Below the pieces are notes generated by a model, which was not told where the DNA came from, ran no database searches, and was given only the letters and a program-made list of their open reading frames with translations. DNA of 64,000 nucleotides from the NCBI RefSeq assembly GCF_001514115.1, contig NZ_KQ948451.1:727308-791307 (forward strand), written 5' to 3'. This document shows positions 52,541 through 61,065 of this stretch, piece after piece (position 1 is the stretch's first letter; every line of letters begins with the position of its first letter). This stretch comes from Streptomyces olivochromogenes. Lineage in GTDB: Bacteria; Actinomycetota; Actinomycetes; Streptomycetales; Streptomycetaceae. The translations under genes were made by a program, and so were the position numbers.

Positions 52541-53206
52541 ATGAAGGTCGACGTGAACGGGCCCGATCCGGTGCGGCGGCGCGACGCGCGGCGCAACCGC
52601 GCGCTGCTGGTCGAGGCGGCCCGCGAGGTGTTCGCCGCGCAGGGCCTGGACGCGCCGCTCGATGTGATCGCACGCCGGGCCGGTGTCGGAAACGCCACGC
52701 TCTACCGGCACTTCCCCAGCCGCGCCGCGCTGGTCGACGCGGTCTTCAGCGACTCGCTCACGCAGACCATGGACGCCGGAGACCGGGCCCGCACCGCCGA
52801 GGACGCCTGGGCGGGTCTGCTGGGCTACGTCGAAGAGGTCTTCGAGGGCCTCGCCACCGACCGCGGTGCCAACGATCTGATGACCACCCACCTGGAGGGC
52901 GTCCACTCCCTCGACTCCGTGCACGCCCACAACCGGGAGACGGTGGAGGTGCTCCTGCGCCGCGGCCGCGAACAGGGCACGGTCCGCGACGATCTCACCA
53001 CCGAGGACCTCCTCGTCGCGCTGGCCGTACTCGGCCGCGCCGTCCCGGCCCTCACGAGCACCGCCCCGGACGCCTGGCGCCGCCCCCTCGCCCTCCTCCT
53101 CGACGGACTGCGCGCCTCCCCCACCGCCGCCCCGCTGCCCGAGCCCTCGCTCACCCCGCCCCAACTCGGCACGTTCCTCGGCAACTTGGGACCGCACCGG
53201 GACTGA
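52541..53206 (+). CDS. TetR-family transcriptional regulator
   Basis: A 221-residue regulator. Residues 16-62 form the TetR HTH (RRNRALLVEAAREVFAAQGLDAPLDVIARRAGVGNATLYRHFPSR); the rest is the helical ligand domain with the DUF-type C-terminus common in Streptomyces (LEGVHSLDSVHAHNRETVEVLLRR). Two matching palindromes lie directly upstream. Targets other than itself are not apparent: the VOC gene ahead is on the same strand, but the operators lie after it. Another gene in the genome with the same GGGGARYACTCCCC motif would be the target. Confidence 0.9.
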   Translation: MKVDVNGPDPVRRRDARRNRALLVEAAREVFAAQGLDAPLDVIARRAGVGNATLYRHFPSRAALVDAVFSDSLTQTMDAGDRARTAEDAWAGLLGYVEEVFEGLATDRGANDLMTTHLEGVHSLDSVHAHNRETVEVLLRRGREQGTVRDDLTTEDLLVALAVLGRAVPALTSTAPDAWRRPLALLLDGLRASPTAAPLPEPSLTPPQLGTFLGNLGPHRD

Positions 53207-53268
53207 CGGAGGCGAACGGAGGTAAACGGGGGCGAACCGCGGTAGGCGGGCGCAACCCAGGAGCGGTC

Positions 53269-54306
53269 CTACGCGGAGACCCGTCGCACCAACGTCGTCG
53301 GCAGCACCACGCCGGCCGGGCCACCGTCCGCCCCCTGCTTGCCCGTGCGGCGACCGAGGTCCCGCAGCAGCAGTCGGGCCATCAACCGGCCCATTTCCTC
53401 TATGTCCTGACGGACCGTCGTGAGCGGTGGGTCCGTCTGTTCGGCGACCGGCAGCATGTCGTCGAACCCGATCACGGCGACGTCGTCCGGCACCCGCCGC
53501 CCCCGCTCGCGCAGCACCCGCAGGGCTCCCGAGGCCGTCAGGTCGTTCGCCGCGAACACCGCGTCGACGTCCGGGCAGCGCTCCAGCAGCTCCCGCATCG
53601 CACGCTCGCCGCCCGCGGGCGTGAAGTCGCCCTCGACGACGAGCCCCGGATCGGCGTCGCCCATGACGTCCCGGAAACCGTCGAGCCGGTCGACGGCGGA
53701 GGTCTGGTCGAGGGCGCCGGTGATGTGCGCGACGCGGGTGCGGCCGAGTCCGACGAGATGGCGCACGGCCTCGCGGGCGCCGCCCCGGTTGTCGCTGTCG
53801 ACGTAGACGGCCCGCCGCGCGCCGTCGCCCCAGCCGGGCCGCCCGCCGAACACGGTCGGCACGCCCGCGCCGTGGATCAGCTGCGGCAGCGGGTCGTCGA
53901 GGTGCAGCGAGAAGACGAGCGCGCCGTCGACATGGCCGCCGGCGAGATAGCGGCCGACGCGCGCGTGGTCGTCACGGCCCTCGGTGAGCAGCAGGACGAG
54001 CTGCGAGTCGTGCGCGGTCAGCTCCTTGCTGATGCCACGGAGCTGAAGGGCGAAGAAGGGGTCGGCGAAGACCCGGGTCTCCGGTTCGGCGATGACGACG
54101 GCGACGGCGTCGTGGCGCCGGGTGACCAGGCTTCGGGCGGCCTGGTTGGGGACGTAACCGAGCTCTTCGACGGCCCGTCTGACCCGCTCGACGAGCGGTT
54201 CGCGCACTCCGTCGCCGCCGTTGACGACGCGCGAGGCGGTGGCCCGTGAGACCCCGGCCCGCGCGGCCACGGCCTCCAGCGTGGGGCGCGACGCTGTCTC
54301 GGTCAC
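53269..54306 (-). CDS. LacI-family transcriptional regulator
   Basis: A 345-residue regulator. Residues 8-55 are the LacI HTH ([47 protein letters not shown] with the hinge QAARSLVTRRH). The periplasmic-binding-like sugar domain follows (VAVVIAEPETRVFADPFF, VDGALVFSLHLDDPLPQLI, PDVDAVFAANDLTASGALRVLRERGRRVPDDVAVIGFDD). GTG 54306 has GGAGGAG seven bases upstream. An operator-like GAGAGCGCTCCC lies 56 bases before the start, consistent with autoregulation. No sugar transporter is adjacent, so its inducer is unknown. Confidence 0.92.
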   Translation of the reverse strand: MTETASRPTLEAVAARAGVSRATASRVVNGGDGVREPLVERVRRAVEELGYVPNQAARSLVTRRHDAVAVVIAEPETRVFADPFFALQLRGISKELTAHDSQLVLLLTEGRDDHARVGRYLAGGHVDGALVFSLHLDDPLPQLIHGAGVPTVFGGRPGWGDGARRAVYVDSDNRGGAREAVRHLVGLGRTRVAHITGALDQTSAVDRLDGFRDVMGDADPGLVVEGDFTPAGGERAMRELLERCPDVDAVFAANDLTASGALRVLRERGRRVPDDVAVIGFDDMLPVAEQTDPPLTTVRQDIEEMGRLMARLLLRDLGRRTGKQGADGGPAGVVLPTTLVRRVSA

Positions 54307-54361
54307 CTCAGGGCTCCTCCTCGGCGGTTGCCATGAAGGATAGCCCCAGGCAGCACGCGAT

Positions 54362-54373
54362 GAGAGCGCTCCC
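54362..54373. promoter_or_regulatory. LacI-type operator GAGAGCGCTCCC
   Basis: Core GAGCGCTC (54364-54371) is an 8-bp palindrome with a central CpG, the hallmark of LacI/GalR operators. It lies between the divergent lacI-type gene and the 54457 gene. Confidence 0.6.
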
Positions 54374-54456
54374 CGACCGACGTCCACTCCGCCGAAAGTC
54401 CATTGCGCGGGCAGTTTCCCCGGGCGAGGATCACGCCATGACCATGAGAAAGGCCC

Positions 54457-55347
54457 ATGTCGCCTGACCGCCCGGCCACCCGCCTGGCTCCGTACGCCCG
54501 TCTCCCGCGTGTCTACCGGGACCGGCATGTCCTGCACAGCACGGTCGACGCCTACGGACGCGTCCACTGGCTGCTCACCGAGCGACCGCCCGACCCCCTC
54601 CGCGAGAATCCGTACGACGCGCTCGTCGTCACGGTCGAGGAGGGCGGGCGGCCGTACGAGACACAACTCAGTGCGGTACGAGCACGGTTCGCCCGGTTCG
54701 ACGCGCTGCCGGACGGCGGCTTCGTCCTCGCGAACGCCCGCAGTCGGCGCGATGAGGAGCATGTCCAGGTGTTCGACGTCCTGGGTCGCACCTCGCACAC
54801 CTTCCGCGTGGGCGACGCCATCGAGGATCTCCTGGTCGACGAGGCCGGTGACATCTGGGTCGGCTACTTCGACGAAGGCGTCTTCGGTGACGACGAGTTG
54901 AGCCGACCGGGCCTGCGACGCTGGAGCAGCGCCGGCGAACCGCTCTGGGCGTACAAGCCCGGTCCCGACCACGACGAGATCTGCGACTGCTACGCCCTGA
55001 ACGTCGGCACCCGGGCTGTCTGGGCCTGTCCCTACACCGACTTCCCTCTCCTGGAGATCCGCGACAACCACGTGGTGCGCGCCCGCGCGAACCCGGTGCG
55101 GGGCGCGCACGCGTTCGCCGTCCATGCCGACCGCGTGGTGTTCCTCGGCCCCTACGGCGAACCCGACCGGATCGTCGACTGCCGTCTGACCGAGAAGACG
55201 GTGGAACAGGTCGCCCACGGCCGCCTGCTCCGCCCCGACGGCGGTGACCTCGGCAGCCACCACCGGATCGTCTGCCGGGGCCCGCGTCTCTACGTGCGGA
55301 ACGAGTCCTCCAGCGACTGGGCGGTGCTGGACATCAGCGTCATCTGA
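54457..55347 (+). CDS. Conserved hypothetical protein, beta-propeller-like
   Basis: A 296-residue soluble protein without a family I recognise. It is beta-rich with repeated strand motifs (VHWLLTERPPDPLRENPYDALVVTVEEGG; FVLANARSRRDEEHVQVFDVLGR; DEAGDIWVGYFDEGVFG; VHADRVVFLGPYG), which resemble blades of an SMP-30/NHL-type propeller. No signal peptide. ATG 54457 has AGAAAGG upstream and overlaps a 9-codon frame (ATG 54438, MTMRKAHVA) that may couple translation. It is divergent from the LacI regulator and is a possible target through the operator between them. Confidence 0.65.
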   Translation: MSPDRPATRLAPYARLPRVYRDRHVLHSTVDAYGRVHWLLTERPPDPLRENPYDALVVTVEEGGRPYETQLSAVRARFARFDALPDGGFVLANARSRRDEEHVQVFDVLGRTSHTFRVGDAIEDLLVDEAGDIWVGYFDEGVFGDDELSRPGLRRWSSAGEPLWAYKPGPDHDEICDCYALNVGTRAVWACPYTDFPLLEIRDNHVVRARANPVRGAHAFAVHADRVVFLGPYGEPDRIVDCRLTEKTVEQVAHGRLLRPDGGDLGSHHRIVCRGPRLYVRNESSSDWAVLDISVI

Positions 55348-55442
55348 AGCGCCCTCCCGGTTCCGCGGGACCCGTTGTCAGTGGCGTGCGGCATGCTGTG
55401 ATCAGTGGCAGCCGTACGCCACTGACCACGGGGGAGGTTCAT

Positions 55443-57530
55443 GTGTTCACGGGGATCGAGGATGTCGACTGGGCGTCGATGGGACACGCCTATACGGACT
55501 CGGCGACGGACGTCCCTGAGCTGCTGTGGGGTCTCGCCTCGGACGACCCTGCCCGGCGGGACATCGCGCTGGACGGGATGTACGGGGCGGTGCACCACCA
55601 GGGGGATGTGTACGACAGCACGGTCGCGTGCGTGCCGTTCCTCTTCGAGCTGGTCGCCACACCGACGGTGGCCGACCGGGGCTCGATCGTCGGACTGCTG
55701 CGCAGCATCGCGGGAGAGAAGGAGCCGGACGCGGAGGAGTTGGGCGGCGTCTTCGAGGACGAGGAGGAGGACGCCGCGTGGATCCGGCCCTTCATCGAGG
55801 CGTCGGAGCTGATCCGCGGGCGCGCCGGCTTCTTCCTCGAACTGCTGGACGACCCCGATCCGCAGTTGCGTGCGGCGCTTCCGGGCGCGCTGGCGCATCT
55901 GCACTCCGACCCGGTGCGGGTGTTCGCGGCGCTGCGCGGGCGGCTGCCCGTCGAGGAGAACCCCGAGGCCGCACGCTGCCTGGCTCGCGCGCTCGGCAGA
56001 CTGTCCGTCGATCACGCGAGGACGCTCGGCGCCGAGGCGGGACCGGTGCTGCGGGACCTCGTGGACCGCACGTCCGATCCCGAGCTGCGCATGACCGCCT
56101 TGGCCCAACTGGCGCTCAGCGCACCGGACTCGCTGCCGCGGAACACCACGGAGCTGGCGTTGGAGGTGATGCGGCTGGCCTGCGAGGCCAAGCACGGCCC
56201 CGACGGGGACGCGGAAACGGAGGCGGAGCCGGAGCGGCCGCGTACGGACACGATGGTGTCGTATCTGCGGGAGCTGGAGGCCGGTCATCGCGAGAGCATC
56301 GACGCCGATGTCGCCGACGATCTCCTGGAGGACCTGCACCGGGCACTCGGCGACCGCACGGAGACACGCTTCGAGCTGCTCAACAAGCAGTTGTGCAGCC
56401 AGGACTGGGGCCAGCGCATGGCGGCCGTCCGGATGGGCGGAATGCTGCTGACGGGCTGGCGCGCGCCGAACGATCTTCCGGTGTTCCTGCTCGCGCGCCA
56501 GGTCATCGAGGAGGACGACCACCTCTCGAAGAGCGCGCTGAGCGAGCTGGGGTACGTGGCGCCGATCGCCCAGGTCGTCGGGGACATGCTCGCGGCGTGC
56601 GCAGAGGTGTGGGCCGACGAGTGGGAGCCCGTGGGGTGGCAGTGGACGCTCTTCGGCAGGACGCTCGAGGCATTGGCCCGGCAGGGGGATGCGCGGGCCG
56701 TTCCGGCGCTGGTCGAGGTGCTGGAGGAGGGCGGCGACGTCCCGGAGTATCTGGCCGGATGGATCGAGGCGATCGGTTCCGACACGGCGGCAGCACTGGA
56801 GCCGGTGCTGCACCGCAGGCTGTCCGCTCTGCCGCCCGGTGAGTGGAGCCGTGAGAAGGACCGTCTGATCGACGCGCTGCGTGTGCTCGCGCCGCCCGAG
56901 GCGTTGCCGCTCTTCCTCGGAATGCTGGAAGAGGAGTCGGGCCGCACGACACACTGGCGAGCTCTACGTGTTCTCGCGCGGTACGGACGGTCGGCTGACG
57001 GAGCGATTCCGCGCATACGGGAGTTGGTGACCGACGCCGCCCTCTCGGCCGACGCCCGGCTGGACGCGGCGGAGGCGCTCTGGGCGGTGAGCGGCGAATC
57101 CGGACCCGTGCTGCCCGTCGTACGCGAGGGACTCGACTTGGACTGGTGGTCCGGGAGGTCCGCGGCGCTGCGGATCATAGCCGCGCTCGGCCCGGCGGCC
57201 GCCCCGCTGACACCGCGCTTGCGGGAGCTGATGGCAGCCGGTGCCGGCGGTGCCCCTGCGGCCGTCGCCCTGTGGAGAGTGACCGGCGACGCCGACGGGG
57301 TGCTGATCGAGGCATGGACGGCGACCCCTGCCGGCCGCCCGGAAACGGCGGCCTGCCTGGTCGAGATGGGTCCGGCCGCGGCACCGGCACTGCCCCTCAT
57401 ACGCCGGGAGTTGGCATCGCCGCGCCGCCACCGCAACGACAACTCCCAAGGGAACATGCGCTACGACGTCGCCTCCGACGAGGCCCTGCTGAGGGACTGT
57501 CGCCGGCTGGTGGCGGCGCTCGACGGGTGA
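55443..57530 (+). CDS. HEAT-repeat protein of unknown function (695 residues)
   Basis: A 695-residue all-helical protein. The N-terminal ~120 residues (ASMGHAYTDSATDVPELLWGLASDDPARRDIALDGMYGAVHHQG) have the family style of Streptomyces HEAT proteins, and helix pairs such as PQLRAALPGALAHLHSDPVRVFAALR, AVPALVEVLEEGGDVPEYLAGWIEAIG and PALPLIRRELASPRRHR repeat to the C-terminus. No enzyme motif. I chose GTG 55443 with GGGGAGG five bases before; an upstream ATG at 55386 lacks this site. It is monocistronic. It is distinct in sequence from the 1122-residue HEAT protein near the tRNAs. Confidence 0.8.
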   Translation: MFTGIEDVDWASMGHAYTDSATDVPELLWGLASDDPARRDIALDGMYGAVHHQGDVYDSTVACVPFLFELVATPTVADRGSIVGLLRSIAGEKEPDAEELGGVFEDEEEDAAWIRPFIEASELIRGRAGFFLELLDDPDPQLRAALPGALAHLHSDPVRVFAALRGRLPVEENPEAARCLARALGRLSVDHARTLGAEAGPVLRDLVDRTSDPELRMTALAQLALSAPDSLPRNTTELALEVMRLACEAKHGPDGDAETEAEPERPRTDTMVSYLRELEAGHRESIDADVADDLLEDLHRALGDRTETRFELLNKQLCSQDWGQRMAAVRMGGMLLTGWRAPNDLPVFLLARQVIEEDDHLSKSALSELGYVAPIAQVVGDMLAACAEVWADEWEPVGWQWTLFGRTLEALARQGDARAVPALVEVLEEGGDVPEYLAGWIEAIGSDTAAALEPVLHRRLSALPPGEWSREKDRLIDALRVLAPPEALPLFLGMLEEESGRTTHWRALRVLARYGRSADGAIPRIRELVTDAALSADARLDAAEALWAVSGESGPVLPVVREGLDLDWWSGRSAALRIIAALGPAAAPLTPRLRELMAAGAGGAPAAVALWRVTGDADGVLIEAWTATPAGRPETAACLVEMGPAAAPALPLIRRELASPRRHRNDNSQGNMRYDVASDEALLRDCRRLVAALDG

Positions 57531-57605
57531 CACGGCGCCACCACGCCCAGCCATCGACCGCCCCCGAGGCGGGTGACGATCCGGCGGACAGACCCTAGCC
57601 GTGCC

Positions 57606-58622
57606 CTAGCCGTCCTCGCGCTTGGCCCGGCTCGGTTGTACCCGTTTGGGCTCGCCCGGCATCTTCGGGTACTCGGGGGGATACGGCAGGTCCCCGAGAC
57701 CGTGGTCGTGTTCGTCGCGGCTGGCCAGCTCCAGGAGCGCTTCGAGGGAGAAGGCGTGGTCGTCCATGTCGGCGTGCACGTCGCCGAGTTCGGCGAAGCG
57801 CTTGGGCATGGTCGCCAGGTCGAAGTCCCGGGGACGCGCTTCGGCCACCTCGTCCCAGCGCAGGGGCGCGGAGACGGGGGCGTGCGGGCGGGGCCGTACC
57901 GAATAGGCGGAGGCGATCGTGCGGTCCCGCGCTGTCTGGTTGTAATCGACGAAGATCTTCTCGCCGCGTTCCTCCTTCCACCAGGCGGTGGTCACCTGGT
58001 CGGGCATCCGGCGTTCGAGTTCGCGCCCGGCGGCGATCGCGGCCCGGCGGACCTGGGTGAAGGTCCAGCGCGGCGCGATCGGGACGAAGACGTGCAGCCC
58101 TCGGCCGCCGGACGTCTTGGGCCAGCCGCGCAGATCGCCGTACTCGTGCAGGACCTCGCGCAGCTCATGGGCGGCGCGCACGGCGTCTTCGTAGTCCGTG
58201 CCGGGCTGTGGGTCGAGGTCGATGCGGAGCTCGTCGGGGTGGTCGACGTCGTCGCGGCGCACCGGCCACGGGTGGAAGGTGAGGGTGCCGTACTGCGCGG
58301 CCCACACCACGGCCGCGACCTCGGTGGGGCACATCTCGTCGGCGGTGCGCCCGCTGGGGAAGGTGATGTGCGCGGTCGGGATCCAGTCGGGCATGTTCTT
58401 GGGCGCCCGCTTCTGGAAGAAGCTCTCGCCCGTGACGCCCTCCGGGTACCGCTCCAGGGTGGTGGGGCGGTTGCGCAGGGCGCGCAGGATGCCCTCGCCG
58501 ACGGACAGGTAGTACTGGGCGAGGTCCAGCTTCGTGAAGCCGCGCTCCGGAAAGAAGATCCTGCCCGGGCTGGACAGACGTACGGTCCTCCCGGCTGCGT
58601 CGAGTTCCACCGCATCGGCCAT
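57606..58622 (-). CDS. LigD-type DNA polymerase/primase domain protein (NHEJ)
   Basis: A 338-residue stand-alone polymerase domain of the LigD/archaeo-eukaryotic primase family. LSSPGRIFFPERGFTKLDLAQYYLSV opens the domain; RIDLDPQPGTDYEDAV carries the two metal-binding aspartates and TSGGRGLHVFVPI the conserved His loop, with FVDYNQTARDRTIASAYSVRPRPHAPVSAPLRWDEV at the C-terminus. It adds nucleotides at double-strand-break ends with Ku. ATG 58622. It is divergent from the ligase gene by 74 bases, giving a split two-gene version of LigD. Confidence 0.93.
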   Translation of the reverse strand: MADAVELDAAGRTVRLSSPGRIFFPERGFTKLDLAQYYLSVGEGILRALRNRPTTLERYPEGVTGESFFQKRAPKNMPDWIPTAHITFPSGRTADEMCPTEVAAVVWAAQYGTLTFHPWPVRRDDVDHPDELRIDLDPQPGTDYEDAVRAAHELREVLHEYGDLRGWPKTSGGRGLHVFVPIAPRWTFTQVRRAAIAAGRELERRMPDQVTTAWWKEERGEKIFVDYNQTARDRTIASAYSVRPRPHAPVSAPLRWDEVAEARPRDFDLATMPKRFAELGDVHADMDDHAFSLEALLELASRDEHDHGLGDLPYPPEYPKMPGEPKRVQPSRAKREDG

Positions 58623-58696
58623 GCGAGCCACGGTAGGCCCAGCCCGCACACCTCGCACACCGGGCGAAAGGCATCGTGTCGCCGCAGAATCGAAGC

Positions 58697-59767
58697 ATGG
58701 ATCTGCCGGTGATGCCGCCCGTGAAGCCGATGCTCGCCAAGTCCGTGGCGAAGATCCCGCCGGACATGCAGTACGAGGCGAAGTGGGACGGGTTCCGCGC
58801 GATCGTGTTCCGCGACGGCGACGAGGTCGAGCTCGGCAGCCGTACCGGCAAGACGCTGACCAGGTACTTCCCCGAGCTGGTGGCGGCGTTGCGGGAGCGG
58901 CTGCCGGAGCGCTGTGTGATGGACGGCGAGATCGTGATCGCCAGGGAGGGCCGGCTCGACTTCGACGCGCTCACCGAGCGCATCCATCCCGCGGACTCCC
59001 GGGTGCGGATGCTGGCGGAGAAGACTCCCGCCTCCTTCGTGGCCTTCGATCTGCTGGCACTGGCCGACGAGTCGCTGCTCGACGTGGCCCTCGGCGACCG
59101 GCGGGCCCTGCTGACGATGGCACTGTCCGGGGTGACGGCCCCGGTTCACGTGGCACCGGCGACGACGGACCGCGAGGTGGCACAGCGGTGGTTCGAGCAG
59201 TACGAGGGCGCGGGCCTCGACGGGGTCATCGCCAAGCCGCTCAACCTGCGCTACCGGCAGGACGAGCGGGCCATGTTCAAGATCAAGCACGAGCGCACCG
59301 CGGACGTCGTAGTCGCGGGGTACCGCCTCCACAAGAGCGGACCCGTCGTCGGTTCCCTGCTGCTCGGTCTGTACGACGACGGGGGCACCCTCCAGCACGT
59401 GGGGGTGAGCGCCGCCTTCCCGATGAAACAGCGGGCACAGCTGGTGGAGGAGCTGGAACCGCTGCGCATGGAGGACGTCGAGCGGCATCCGTGGGCGGCC
59501 TGGTCGCAGGAGTCGGCGCACGAGTCCGCGCGGCTGCCGGGCGCGCCCAGTCGGTGGTCGACGAAGAAGGACTTCTCCTGGGTGCCGCTGCGGCCCGAGC
59601 GGGTTGCGGAGGTGGCGTACGACCACATGGAGAACGGCGTGCGGTTCCGGCACACGGCCCGCTTTCGCCGCTGGCGCCCGGACCGCACCGCGGAGAGTTG
59701 CACGTACAGCCAGTTGGACGAGCCCGTCGGGTACGACCTCGCGGAGATCCTCGGCCCGCAGAACTGA
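58697..59767 (+). CDS. ATP-dependent DNA ligase (LigC/LigD ligase domain type)
   Basis: A 356-residue ligase. The adenylated Lys is in YEAKWDGFRAIVFRDG (KxDG), and motifs GSRTGKTLTRYFPEL, CVMDGEIVIA, FVAFDLLAL, GLDGVIAKPLNLRYR and MFKIKHERTADVVVAGYR mark the nucleotidyltransferase domain; the C-terminal ~130 residues are the OB fold. It seals nicks in non-homologous end joining or base repair. ATG 58697. No Ku gene lies in the window. Confidence 0.95.
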   Translation: MDLPVMPPVKPMLAKSVAKIPPDMQYEAKWDGFRAIVFRDGDEVELGSRTGKTLTRYFPELVAALRERLPERCVMDGEIVIAREGRLDFDALTERIHPADSRVRMLAEKTPASFVAFDLLALADESLLDVALGDRRALLTMALSGVTAPVHVAPATTDREVAQRWFEQYEGAGLDGVIAKPLNLRYRQDERAMFKIKHERTADVVVAGYRLHKSGPVVGSLLLGLYDDGGTLQHVGVSAAFPMKQRAQLVEELEPLRMEDVERHPWAAWSQESAHESARLPGAPSRWSTKKDFSWVPLRPERVAEVAYDHMENGVRFRHTARFRRWRPDRTAESCTYSQLDEPVGYDLAEILGPQN

Positions 59768-59922
59768 CGCTGTCACCCGCACAACCGACCCGCGGCCCGA
59801 TCGGTCCAACAAGTGGGCTGATCGGCTCAACTCGGCACGCGCGAGCAGAAGTGGGCGGGTATGGCCACCGATGAACCTACGAGCGCACAATCGATGGCAC
59901 GGGACAGGGTGGCACGTTGAGC

Positions 59923-60924
59923 ATGCGACAGATGGCGCGGACGCGGCGCGGCGCGATGACGGCGGCGCTGCTGACCGTCGCCGCGGCGGGCTCCGTGATG
60001 ACGGGCTGCTCCTCGGGCAGCAGTGCCACCGACGACGGACGCGCCCCGGCGCCGAGCCTCAGCCAAGGGCAGGAGACGGGGCCGGCCCAGAGCCCCTCCA
60101 GTACCGTCGGCGCCGGTCCCGTACTCGCCGTGAAGATCGACAATGTGAGCGCGGCACGCCCTCAGACGGGTCTCGACGCGGCGGACGTCGTCTACGCAGA
60201 GCAGGTCGAGGGCGGTCTGAGCCGGCTCATGGCCATCTACGCGAGCAAGCTGCCCAAGGCCGTCGGGCCGGTGCGCAGTGCGCGCGAGTCGGACCTTGAG
60301 CTGCTGCGCCAGTTCGACATGCCGACGCTCGCCTTCTCGGGTGCCCAGCACAAGCTGCTGCCGGTCATCGCCAAGGCACCCCTGCATGCGGTGTCGGCCG
60401 ATCAGGGCTCCAGCGCGTATTACCGCAGTGCCTCCAAGGTCGCCCCCCACAACCTCTTCCTGCACCCGAAGCAGCTCATGCGTTCCGCGCCGGGGGCCGC
60501 CGCCCTCACCACCGGGTTCCACTTCGGTGCCGCCCCGGCGGGCGGCAGCCCGGAGACCTCGCGCACGGTGCGCTTCCCCGCGGCCCGCTTCACCTTCGCC
60601 TGGTCGGCGAGCAAGCACCGCTGGCTGGTGTCGATGGACGGGACACCGACGGTGACGACGGACGGGAAGCGGGTGGCGCCCGCGACCGTGGTCGTGCAGT
60701 ACGTGAAGGTGCACAACTCCAAGTACCACGACGTCCTCGGCAACAACACGCCGTACACGGAGACGGTGGGCTCGGGGACGGCGAAGGTGCTGCGCGACGG
60801 CAAGGTCTTCGACGTCGACTGGAAGCGCCCGACCGCCGGCGGCGGCACGAACTTCACGACCACCGACGGTGCGCCGATGAACTTCGCGAAGGGGCAGGTG
60901 TGGGTGGTCTTCGCCAAGGCATGA
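59923..60924 (+). CDS. DUF3048 (YerB-like) lipoprotein
   Basis: A 333-residue exported protein. The N-terminus has a lipobox: ARTRRGAMTAALLTVAAAGSVMTGCSS, cleavage before Cys. The mature part has the DUF3048 core: VLAVKIDNVSAARPQTGLDAADVVYAEQVEGGLSRLMAIYAS, VGPVRSARESDLELLRQFD, and FNTTSKYHDVL-like HNSKYHDVLGNN. Its role at the membrane is unknown. ATG 59923 (GGGTGG ten bases upstream); TTG 59917 is two codons earlier. Six 14-bp repeats follow its stop codon. Confidence 0.9.
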   Translation: MRQMARTRRGAMTAALLTVAAAGSVMTGCSSGSSATDDGRAPAPSLSQGQETGPAQSPSSTVGAGPVLAVKIDNVSAARPQTGLDAADVVYAEQVEGGLSRLMAIYASKLPKAVGPVRSARESDLELLRQFDMPTLAFSGAQHKLLPVIAKAPLHAVSADQGSSAYYRSASKVAPHNLFLHPKQLMRSAPGAAALTTGFHFGAAPAGGSPETSRTVRFPAARFTFAWSASKHRWLVSMDGTPTVTTDGKRVAPATVVVQYVKVHNSKYHDVLGNNTPYTETVGSGTAKVLRDGKVFDVDWKRPTAGGGTNFTTTDGAPMNFAKGQVWVVFAKA

Positions 60925-61000
60925 CGACGAAGCCATGACGGCGAACCCGTGACGACGCAACCGTGACGACGAAACCGTGACGACGAAACCGTGACCGCGG
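60921..61000. repeat. 14-bp tandem repeats at the DUF3048 stop codon
   Basis: Five full units start at 60921, 60935, 60949, 60963 and 60977, based on RTGACGACGAAACC, and a partial sixth runs to about 61000. Units four and five are identical. The stop codon TGA lies in the first unit. They fill the space to the convergent VWA gene. Confidence 0.85.
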
Positions 61001-61065
61001 CGGGCGACGGGACTTGTCAGGCTCATCAGGCTGTCGGGCTCGTCGGGCTCGAAGGGCGGCGGGGG

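Noticed and set aside
54438..54467. Nine-codon frame MTMRKAHVA overlapping the start of the 54457 gene
   Set aside because: Short and without a clear ribosome site of its own; kept only as a comment on possible translational coupling.
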